In this document: positions 13,218 through 22,316 of the stretch, piece by piece | Layout: each line of letters starts with the position of its first letter | How positions within the stretch are numbered: position 1 is the first letter of the stretch | Source of the DNA: Pontederia crassipes | Lineage: Eukaryota; Streptophyta; Magnoliopsida; Commelinales; Pontederiaceae | Length of the DNA stretch: 64,000 bases | Direction: 5' to 3' | Assembly (NCBI GenBank): GCA_030549335.1 | Contig: CM060188.1 | Span: forward strand, 69,284,696-69,348,695 | Notes under the pieces: generated by a model | Database searches by the model: none | The model's input: only the letters and a program-made list of their open reading frames with translations | Told to the model about the DNA's origin: nothing | Position numbers and translations under genes: made by a program

Positions 13218-16200
13218 ATGCCTCCTTCCCTTTCCCATGCCCTCCTCTCTTCCGCCACCATTGCCTCCCCTCCCCCCGCCCTTACCTTATCAAAGAAGCC
13301 CCTCCTCTCCTCCCCACACCGGACGCCCACTTCTCTCAGGTTCTCCCTCTATTCCTCCCGTCGCTTGAGATGCCCTGTGCTCTCGGTTCCGGCCGAGGCG
13401 CAGACGGAAACTACGGAGATTCCTACGAAGCCGTCGCCCGCGGAGGTATCCAGGACCATCATGGAGCTCTCTGGCGCCGGCACCCTCTCCGCGGTCACCC
13501 CCGATGGCTGGCCCCTCGGCGTCGGCGCGCGATTCGTGGTGGATGCGATGGGCGCCCCTGCCATATGCTTGAGCCGCCCCGAGAGGTTGTTTGACGTTCA
13601 TGGACTCTCTAGCTTTCATGTTCAGGTACAAAGATTTAAGCTTTTTATTTCCTTTTGCTCTCTAGACGTTCTATTTGAGTTCAATTCAACTGCAAAAAGA
13701 TCAATTTAGTCGTTTTATTATGTTAGGAAGTGAGCAGTTTAGTCAAGTTGTCTTCAATTATCTTAATTGGGTCCTGCTTCCTAACAAAAAAAAAGTATCT
13801 TACGGGCGTCCGATCGATTCAAGTCAAATATGGCATAGAAGCATTGGCAAAGTTCAATTTGTTATGATCTGAATTGGGAAATATAGTCCCTTTAGTTTAA
13901 TTTGAGTTGAACATGGTAATCATTTCCTTTATCATAGCTAAGAGATTTTACCTTCAACTCTGCACAGAGGCATCACAATATCAGTACGTTTCTACTGTTT
14001 ATTTTTCATTCTGAATGATCTCTCCTTTCTGGCACAGTTTGAGCAAAGTGGATCTCGTACTCCACAATGCACATTACTGGGGAGATTGAACAAGCCAAAT
14101 GATGATTTTCTCCTGAAGGTAATGTTGTAATTTTATCAAGGATGGCATGTGCCTTGTATCATGCATTAGGAATACCACTGTCTCTCAAAGTTTGATTGAA
14201 ATCTTTAGAACGTCAGTCCACCCTTAGAAAGGGTTTGTTAATTCATGCATATCAATTCTTTAACTTTTGGTGCTTTTGAGTTTTTATTAGAGATGTAAAA
14301 CTCTGTGGGTTGTGTGTGGGTGTCTATATATTACACCACGCATACACACACACACATACATCACAACACACACACCCTTACACATATATATACTGCATTA
14401 TGATTTGACTATGCAAGTTTATTAAAAACTGAATTTTAAGTTCATGCCATTTTCCTGTGTAATCTCAAAATTACACTTAGCACATTTATATTTGCGCTTC
14501 ATGAGTTACCAAAATCAATTCCTCATCTGTACTTTTGATCAGTTGGTACTGATTTTCAAATACTCTTGCCAATCTTGGTGATTTATTAACATTCTTGTTA
14601 CATTTGGCAGAAACTTCATGCCAAGTGGGAGAAGAAATTTGGGGAAGATGTTCAAGGAGATCTTGTTTATTTGCTTTCTGTAGAAAAGGTGCTTCAAATT
14701 GATGATTTCAAGGAGGTATACTACATTTTTTAACGTGGAAGTATTGTTTATTTGCAATATGTCTTTGTGTATGCTCCCTAATCAAGAGAATCAATATTAC
14801 TTTAATAGTTGTAAATGTAATTATTCGTGCTTTTCCATATCTACTGTCCATTCTTTTCCCATAAAATTTATCAACTTGGAGTATACTTCGAATTCCTTTT
14901 TATAATAGTTGGGGCATGCTGTGTATTTCTAAGTTGTGCATGATCAGTTTTGCTGCATAACTTTCCTGTGGACACTATGTTAATGAGGTCAACCGATGGT
15001 TTCACTTAACTGATCCCATAGTTGATCTTTTTTATTTGGACATTTGATGCCTTGTCGTAGCTGTAGTACTTATTGATTCCAATACTACTCTGACATGATG
15101 AGCTATGAACATGAAGCTAAGAAAGGAACTCAAAGCTTCTTTTCAGGATGGTGTATGGGTGACCTCCTCAGAGTACTTAAATGCTGAGCCTGATCCTCTT
15201 CGAAACTTTGCTCAGAAGATTGTTGAAGAAATGAACACAAAACATGCAGATGATGTTCAGCGGCTAAGCAATGTTTATGTGGAGTCAGGATTGCAGGTTT
15301 AAGCACTTAATTTGGTTTTGCTTTTTAAGTCTTTATTACAAGTGCATTTATCCCGTTGAACCAGCATACATTTAGGTTGAGAACGTTCAATGGCAAACTG
15401 AAGCTCATTGCTAGGTTTGATAATGAACTTCTTCTGATGTTACCACACAAATCCTATTCTATTAAAGACATACAACAACAACAACAACAAAGCCTTATCC
15501 CACTAGGTGGGGTATTAAAGACATAAACTGATCTAATTCAATTTTATAGATCACACAGAATGCTGTATCAGTTTTAAGTTAGTTATCTTAATAACGATGT
15601 TAAAGTGAAGCAGAATTTGGTGTCTGAATAATAGTCCTCGCTTATCACCTGATAGAATCTAGGCAACTCTGAAGATAGCAACTCTCAGATTTGAAGCTTG
15701 GTCTTCATCCTTTATTTATATTAATCGACATTAACTCTTCTACCATGAGTTTCATTTTAAGGAAATTGCGGAAGACACTGAGTCGTTCATTGAATGAAAT
15801 AATCCAGTTTATCTTAATCAGAAAATATATTATATTTTCTAAATATATATGGCATCAGCAGTCACACCAAGCATTCAGGATGTGATCTATGCTAAGATGT
15901 TGCCTCTAAGGCATTGCATTATTCATATAATAGGCATTTTTTCTTTGTAGTTAAGGTAACACAACTTTTGAAGTTTTTTGACAAGAGCAAGATCTATTGG
16001 TGAATAATATATCGAAAGGTTTGATTACTAATAGAGCGGAATGGCGTATCCATGTAGCCGACCCCACCTAGTGGGATAAGGCTTTGTTATTGTTGTTGTT
16101 GTTGAAGTGTCTTATTGGATAAACTGGCTTAGTTTTACTACCATCTCAATATTTGATTGGTGCTTCTCTATTTTTAAATTATCTATGCCAGAACAAGCAA

Positions 16201-16635
16201 ATTTTAACTAGTGACAGCATGCAATTGTGTATCAAATGGTTTAGGTCATAGGGCTACAACATTACTCCTGCTGCTAATCTTGTTCTTTCTTTGTTTTTTG
16301 TTTACTTTGCATCCTTTTTGTTGTATCAAAGGAAAATAACATCTAAAGCTAATCACGGTACATTCCGAAAAGTTATATGAGATTAAATATCTGATTCTGA
16401 ATGTTTATAGGTCACGGATGTAAAGATCATATGGGTCGACCGATTAGGCTTTGACTTGTACATTTACTCTAATGACGGAGTCTTTGGAGCACGAATCCCT
16501 TTTCCAAGAGAAGTTTCAGATGAAAAAGGGGTGAAATCATCATTCAATTCAATGACTCATCTTGCATGGGAGATTGAGAGGAGCTGCGCTTCACCAGACT
16601 TTGATAAAGTGAAATTTTTAAAGAAGATAAGGTAG
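13218..16635 (+). CDS. GluTRBP: Glutamyl-tRNA reductase-binding protein, chloroplastic
   Basis: Five exons join in frame: 13218-13625, 14038-14118, 14611-14715, 15147-15296 and 16411-16635, giving 322 aa; the Arabidopsis protein is about 317 aa. All introns are GT-AG. The first ~60 residues are rich in Ser, Pro and Arg with no acidic residues, a chloroplast transit peptide. Residues ~70-190 form the FMN-binding-like split barrel (GAGTLSAV...GWPLGVGARF, then FEQSGSRTPQCTL and WEKKFGEDV). The C-terminal part matches DUF2470, including DPLRNFAQKIVEEMN-TKHADD and the end segment FNSMTHLAWEIER. In this family the protein (also PGR7) binds and stabilises glutamyl-tRNA reductase at the thylakoid and links ALA synthesis to heme status. 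The ATG at 13218 is the first methionine codon of the frame. Intron 4 carries two small retroposon-derived inserts. Confidence 0.93.
14320..14395. repeat. Imperfect CA-rich microsatellite in intron 2
   Basis: Interrupted runs of ACACAC and CATACA lie within intron 2 of the GluTR-binding protein gene. Low complexity, no further function apparent. Confidence 0.7.
15472..15512 (-). mobile_element. 41-bp, extremely 5'-truncated RTE/Au-SINE-type insertion
   Basis: On the minus strand the segment reads CCCCACCTAGTGGGATAAGG followed by CTTTG(TTG)n, the conserved 3' tail of plant RTE-type LINEs and Au-like SINEs. It is flanked by the perfect 12-bp duplication TATTAAAGACAT (15460-15471 and 15513-15524). 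The duplication shows that the 41 bp arrived as a single target-primed insertion. It lies in intron 4 of the GluTR-binding protein gene. Confidence 0.88.
16040..16106 (+). mobile_element. RTE/Au-SINE-type 3' tail, second copy
   Basis: CCATGTAGCCGACCCCACC, then TAGTGGGATAAGGCTTTG and a (TTG)n tail repeat the signature seen at 15472 (opposite strand) and 55285. The 5' boundary is about 16035-16050; no clear target duplication was found. It lies in the same intron as the 41-bp copy. Confidence 0.78.
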
Positions 16636-17392
16636 GAGGTGCTTCAGTGCAGTTGCGGCTTCTGTAGTCTATGATTATGAGGTTTTCTTGTAGACTAGTA
16701 TGTCAGAATCCATTATTTCTTGTAACTATGTGATTGCTTCAGAAATCTCATTCATTTTGTAATTGCATATTCTCATTATGGGCCGATGTTGAGTAGATCA
16801 ATGCCTGAACTTCCATACTGTCACAACGACTTGATGATAATGATGTATTTTTTTATCCCTTTTCTCTCTCTTAGTAATTCTTATTATTGTATGTCTTCTG
16901 AGTCTGTGCTATGCATATTAATTAAGCTTCGTTAATCCTCTGCTTCCACAGGGGATTTCTTTTGTGGGATTCCTTTATAACGCCAATGCTCTCTAACTGG
17001 TTTATTATGTTCTAAGCTATTGATGTCATATTGACCATGTATCTTGGTTTTTTTTTTCTTAATTTCATGTTTTTTTTCTTGTTTTTCTTCAAATTAGAGA
17101 GGGGAATGTTCCATGAGTCAAATTTTGTTCCGAATTTTCAGGACATTAACACAAATATTTCAACTTAGTGCACATGAAGAAGATATATTGCTACACTTCA
17201 TCCGTGATGGTGTGTTTTTCCTCATGATTGGAAAGATGCTGTGAACCAGATAACAACTATCAAGCACTTCTCCAACACAATGGATATGAATCTCATCAGA
17301 TGAACGCAAACTTTTTTGTTCTTTGCACCTCAACATCAAAAGCATAAACTAACTCTATGTTGTACAAGGAATTGTCCTCCAGTCGCAGTTAC
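16636..17392. other. 3' flank between convergent genes
   Basis: This region holds the 3' untranslated DNA of the plus-strand GluTR-binding protein gene and of the minus-strand membrane-protein gene. It is AT-rich, with T-runs near 17049-17075. No gene or repeat is recognised. Confidence 0.5.
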
Positions 17393-18238
17393 TCATATCA
17401 GTTCTTCACCAAGATGCGACTCCCCAGCAAGCACGTCGTCGTACGCCTCTCCTTGCCACCTTCTGCACTCGAAGTAGAAGATAGTGACGGCCGCCACGTA
17501 GTTCAAGTTCAGGACATGGAGCACGAACACGAAGACCAACGTGGCCACCATCTGGCTCCACGAGCCGTGCTCGTACTGAGAGCAAGCAAGTGCGTAGAGC
17601 GCCGAGACGGCGCCCCCGAGCACGAGAGACACCGCGCTGATCGCAGCTCCCTTCCACCTCCCTCCTCGGATGAGCTCTCGCGCCCTTCTGAACGCGCCCG
17701 GCCCGTAGCAGTCTTCCTCCAGGACAGAGGCAGTCACGGTCAGCGAACACAGTGTCATCAAGTACAGGAACCAGGCGAATGCTAAGAAGATGAGGAGATA
17801 AAATAAGATGTCCAAAAGCGTCGAATTGGCCGAGGGATCGTCCCCGGAGAAGATGAATATTACTGCAACCAACGACGTCAGAAACACACAGCCGAAGGTT
17901 AGCAAGGCGACGCAGAGCTGTGTGAGAATAGGCCCTTTGAGTTTGAGGAGCATTCCCTTCAGCTTCCAGAGCAGTTCGGTGAGTGTTACCACCTGGCCCG
18001 TGTGTGCCATGGCGATGGAGTGGATGGTCACAGTCTGCTCAATGGAGCAGACGGCGAAGGCCACGAGAGCAAAGACGACAATGGACAGGAAGTGGTAGGC
18101 CAAGGACAAGAGGCAGGAGGCGAGCAGCTAGAGTAGGGAGACATGAAGGACCAGATTTGGGTTTTCCTTGAGCAGGACGAGGGCGTCCCTGAGGATGCCA
18201 AAAGCTGTGAGAAGCTTGCCTGCGTTGGCCTTGTCCAT
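17393..18238 (-). pseudogene. Multi-pass membrane protein gene interrupted by one TAG codon
   Basis: Reading from the ATG at 18236-18238, the frame starts MDKANAGKLLTAFGILRDAL and runs to a TGA at 17393. That would be 281 codons, except for a TAG at 18128-18130 (codon 37). After the stop the frame stays open for 244 codons and encodes about six hydrophobic segments. It also carries the motif SVLEEDCYGPGAFRRAREL and a final YFECRR, shared with the paralogue at 19781-20542. The family is a plant-specific group of uncharacterised polytopic membrane proteins; I do not assign a function. A TATA box lies 69 bp upstream and codon use looks normal. The stop is therefore either recent inactivation or a base-call error. 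Translation from a later methionine would lose the first hydrophobic segments. Confidence 0.8.
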
Positions 18239-18306
18239 GGAGGTTTCCATTCCTTCAGTTGTCCTGCTTGCCTTGTAGTTGACCTTACTGTGGAGTGTGG
18301 AGCAGT

Positions 18307-18314
18307 TATTTATA
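18307..18314 (-). promoter_or_regulatory. TATA box of the interrupted membrane-protein gene
   Basis: On the minus strand TATAAATA, within CATATAAATAAC, is 69 bp upstream of the ATG at 18238. This is the expected place for a plant TATA box with a 35-45-nt leader. It supports 18238 as the true start rather than a downstream codon beyond the TAG. Confidence 0.65.
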
Positions 18315-19780
18315 TGGCTTCGCTTGCTCTGTTTGTGAGAGGTTTAGGAGTAAATTAAGATCCAAGCCCGTGGATTGAAGAAATGACCAGATGCTGAGTA
18401 GATCTGTAAGCTCCTGAGCTGAGCAACTAAAATGCTTGACAGTTCAGGTGAAGAATAAACAAGTAAAAAATTTGTGTTTTGGTTAGTTGTTACTTGGAAA
18501 GACTTGGCAAAGTCAAGCTTGCTTTGTTTAACAACAGCTTATTAAATTACTTCCTAGCCTGTTACCCCTGTATACAAGTTAAAAAACTTAAAGGTGTCTC
18601 TAATTAAAAAAAGGAAAACTTAAAAGGTGTCAAGCAGATTGATCAAGACTGCATATTTGAGGAGGGGGTTGATGAGCTTGCAGCCCACTCTGCGCTTAGC
18701 ACCTTCGAACCAGAGGCACAGGCAGATCGAAGACACGGGATGTGTTGCTTTGTTCTCTCTGTGCGCGTGGGCATGTGCGTGTGAGAGACATTTGACTTAG
18801 AGTCTTCAACGTTTAGCAAGAAGATGCTGTCATTGTTTTGGATATTAAACTTGTTAATCAATACATTATAAGGTCATTGGGAAAACAACCAGAGGCTATA
18901 ATAAGCACAACCAGCATCATTTGACCACAGGAACAATTGTGGAATAAAAAATTTTGTCCCCAAATTGTTTCCACAATAACAAAATGGGAGAAAAAAAATT
19001 CTATGAAAGGCAAGAACATTTCTATCTCCACTTTATGTTGTTCTTGCAATCATTGAAAATGAGTCACATACAATGTTCAAAATAATATTTAGATGAAAAA
19101 GTAGGAATAAGGAGTTAATTCTTACTTTGTTCCTCAACCAAACAGGTACTTGTTTGATATGGGAATAATGCATAAGAAGAAGACATTGTTCTCACTTTTA
19201 TTGCACTAATTTTGCAAACATATGAATCCCACATTAATAATTGCATAACAAGAAAAAAAAAAAGTAAAGATGAATTTGTTCTTGCCTCACCCAAAAACAT
19301 AACAAATGCATATTATTCTAAAACTCATTAATCTTTTACCAAACATGGCCCTTGGACTAGAAGATTATTCCTACATGTCTTTTACTTCACAACAACAGAT
19401 CTTTCTTCCCCACATCTCTTACTCCAATAATCACAAAATACAATGTATATGAAAGTGCATGTATACAGGTACAAATGACCCATTGATGAACAACTCTATT
19501 CAGAGAACAATAACATAAGAATGGATTTCCCTGATGTTGGCATGATGAAATGGCGTAACTGCTCCTGAGGCAGAAAGCTATAAAAAAAACTAATCTCGAA
19601 TGCTATTGCAGCAATTGTTCATAATGTCAGAACCTGCTCTGTACATAATGTTCTTGGAGGCCTATAATGCTACAAAATTTCCCTCAAGAGATTGCAAATT
19701 TCTCATTTCTTGAAATAAAAACCTGTAATGAATCAACAAAAGAAGGGGGGAAAAGGAGAATTTGTAATGGCTATTGTTCC
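18315..19780. other. Region between the two membrane-protein paralogues
   Basis: It contains the distal promoter of the first paralogue and the 3' flank of the second. No other gene is evident. The stretch 18880-19350 has repeated TTCTTGC, ATTCCCA and AATAATG motifs and ends near TTTTACCAAACATGGCC, resembling a decayed MITE. I could not match both termini. Confidence 0.4.
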
Positions 19781-20542
19781 TCACAGAGTCGATTTGATAT
19801 CTTCTACCTGCCTGCCATGGCCTTTCTTGCACTCAAAGTAGAAAGCTGTGTACACCAAAAGAATGACAAATTTGGTTACGAGAAGAATTGAGCCGCAAGA
19901 GATCAAAGACCAAAGATTCCAGACACAGCCATCATCTTTAAACCCAAGCGCCATCAACACTGCGTGCTCAACAACGGCCAACGCCATTGTCAGAACAAGC
20001 CCTTGAAGCTTCCTTCCTCGAACGAGTTCTTCGGCCCTCCTGAGGGCCTTCAGTCCTTCGCAGTCCTCTTCGACGACCGAGGCCACCAGGCTCAGCCTGC
20101 AAGAGATTTCCGAGTACGCGAACAGCACCGGGCCGAGGAAGGACAGCAGAGCCAGCGAGCACGAGACCACCGCCAGCTCCAGAGCAACGCCTCTTGTGGC
20201 TCCCGCGAACGCCCTGAGCGTCAGCAGGAGGGACGCAGACGCCGTGGCGAAGAGCTCGATGTACGCCAACGTGATGGCCGGCCGCCTCCACGTCCACCGC
20301 ATCCGCGAGAACAGCTTCTCCAGTGAACGATGCTTCCTCACGTACGCGCTCGTCGACATGTACGCCATGACCAGCACCGAGAGCCTGGACCCGATGAAGC
20401 TGATGGGTTCGAGCGCCATCCCCTTGTCGGGCGCCGTGGGCGAAGGCCGGAGCTTGGAGAGCAGCAGGACGGCGTTGCAGGAGACGAGGACGAATAGTGT
20501 CGTGGAGACCGCATTGCCGCCGTCGTTGCCGGATGCTGCCAT
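19781..20542 (-). CDS. Multi-pass membrane protein, paralogue of the 17393-18238 gene
   Basis: A single exon encodes 253 aa, from the ATG at 20540-20542 to a stop at 19781. About five to six hydrophobic segments are visible. Around residue 155 it has SVVEEDCEGLKALRRAEELV, and near the C-terminus FYFECKKGHG. Both motifs align with SVLEEDCYGPGAFRRAREL and YFECRRWQG of the neighbouring gene, so the two are tandem duplicates in the same orientation that have diverged strongly elsewhere. The gene is GC-rich and intronless. The acidic/basic EEDC...RRA loop between membrane segments is the family hallmark. Function is unknown; I do not recognise a catalytic motif. Long opposite-strand reading frames here are compositional shadows. 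Confidence 0.85.
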   Translation of the reverse strand: MAASGNDGGNAVSTTLFVLVSCNAVLLLSKLRPSPTAPDKGMALEPISFIGSRLSVLVMAYMSTSAYVRKHRSLEKLFSRMRWTWRRPAITLAYIELFATASASLLLTLRAFAGATRGVALELAVVSCSLALLSFLGPVLFAYSEISCRLSLVASVVEEDCEGLKALRRAEELVRGRKLQGLVLTMALAVVEHAVLMALGFKDDGCVWNLWSLISCGSILLVTKFVILLVYTAFYFECKKGHGRQVEDIKSTL

Positions 20543-21776
20543 GGGCCACAGGCGTTGCCGACAGCTGCCTCCGGATGCTTTGCGATGTACGCCGCGAGGT
20601 GCCTGCTAAAATTTTTCGCGACGTCGACTCGAGTCGAGAGTGCCGTGGCGGAGGCGTTTGGATCGTGACAGGGTCGGTCGAAGGCGGAGCTTTTTGCGCG
20701 TTGTTCGTGTACGCAACTTTTTGTCGACCGTTTGAACGTGGAGACAAACCATAAAGAAAGACGTGAAAGACGAAGATGTCGGTTGGGGCAATTTTTGAAT
20801 TGTATCTAGAAGATTTTTGTGGCCAATTATTGGGTTCTGCCCAACCTCCAATCGGATCTTTTTAATTGGTTCGAATTACGACATATCGAGCCATCGAATT
20901 ATTTGATTGATTTGCCGTTTTTTTATTTGGTTTGGAATATTTAAGATTAATTAATTACATTTTTTGGTAATTGAAATAGGCCGTTGACCTCGGGATATAA
21001 AATGAAAGCTAAACTATAGGCAATATTAGGGATTAAGTTTTATTTTATTGAATTATTTTTTCGAATCACCTCCAAATTATAACGGTTTTTCAAATTCAAG
21101 TTTTGTTTGGCAATGTCAAAAATAACGTTTAGCGGTTAAAATATTATTTTATCTATTTAGTAGCACACATAATTAAGTAGAGTTTAACGTTTCGAATGAA
21201 AATATTAAAAAGTTACTTTTACTAGCCTTTAGCTTTTAATATTCGGAGGTTTATATTTTTTTCAATTTTATTCTTATTCAAATGTATCATTTCTTTTTTA
21301 ATTTATCTTATTATTTTATCATTTTTATTTTACCACCATTCAACTATATTCCTTTTATATTAATATTTAATTAATTACAAAATATTTATTTATTAACAAT
21401 AGATATAGAAATTAATGTAATAATTAATATTTTCATATCATGTATGAACTATATAAAATGTATTATAAATATATTTTTATATATTTTAATAACAAATTTA
21501 CTTGCCAAATTTTATTTGATTTCATTAATATACTAGTTAATTATTTATTAAAGTTTAATAAAATTTATATAACGATTGAATTGAATAATTTATTGTATGT
21601 TCAATTATGTCATTTTATATTCATTCACTAATTCCACCGCTAAGTTTATCAAACACTTATTTTTTAATATCTTAAATGAACCGCTAACCGTTAATCATCA
21701 ATCGCTATCTGCTATTTAAATCGTTATGCGCTATCAAAACGTTATCCGCTCGTCAAATCGCTAATAATACCTAACA
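20543..21776. other. AT-rich intergenic DNA
   Basis: The first ~200 bp are GC-rich and probably hold the promoter of the minus-strand membrane-protein gene. The stretch 21100-21770 is AT-rich and bounded by motifs such as TTTGGCAATGTC...AACGTTTAGCGGTTA on the left and ACCGCTAACCGTTAA...CGCTATCAAAACG on the right. This suggests a decayed inverted-repeat element, but I could not fix its ends. Confidence 0.4.
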
Positions 21777-22316
21777 GGATCCTAACTCCAAACTATGAAC
21801 TTCATTTTTTGAGTCCTTATACTATCACGATTTTTTAATTTGATCCTTCCATCCAATTTCATCAACTTCTCGATTATCTTTGATTATTCGCATTTATAAA
21901 AAGTCAAAAATGCCCCTGCGCAAAAAATTCTCTTTCTGCATGGTCTGCGACCTTCCTCTGGCGAGACAGGCATCCCTGCGCTAGCGGGCGTAGGTAGAGA
22001 GAGCGGAGGCCAAGCGAAGGTTGAGAGGGGGGCGACGACCTCCCCCCCCGCGTCGGCACTCTCTCTCCCTGCACGGAAAGAGGTGTGCGTAAGGAGAGAG
22101 AGAGAGATGGGGGTTTGTCGCCATCTCGTCGGAGGAAGGTCGTTCATCATGCGGAAAGGGATTTTTTTTCGCGCAAGTGCATTTTTTACTTTTTCACAAA
22201 TGTGAAAAATAAAAAATAACGGAGAAGTTGACGGAATTGGACGGAATGTTCAAATTGAAAATTTTGTGATAGTTTAATGACTCAAAAAATGGAGTTTGTA
22301 GTTTATGGTTGGATCT
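21777..22316. mobile_element. Large foldback (long inverted repeat) element
   Basis: The left arm (21777 to about 21975) and right arm (about 22105-22316) are inverted copies of each other over roughly 190 bp. Landmarks pairing in order are GGATCC/GGATCT, CATTTTTTGAG/CTCAAAAAATG, CAACTTCTC/GAGAAGTTG, GCGCAAAAAA/TTTTTTTTCGCGC and GACCTTCCTCT/GGAGGAAGGTC. Only about 130 bp lies between the arms. Long terminal inverted repeats are typical of Mutator-like MITEs or foldback elements. The GC-rich inner part of the arms differs sharply from the AT-rich ends, as if an acquired fragment had been inverted too. No target duplication was resolved. Confidence 0.75.

Noticed and set aside
17406..18098. Opposite-strand and alternate-frame reading frames over the interrupted membrane-protein gene
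   Set aside because: They lack hydrophobic pattern or family motifs and follow from the high GC content of the true minus-strand frame.
19964..20754. Arg/Gln-rich frames overlapping the second membrane-protein gene, up to 259 residues
   Set aside because: Low-complexity Arg-rich peptides in the wrong frame. The 253-residue minus-strand frame has the family motifs.
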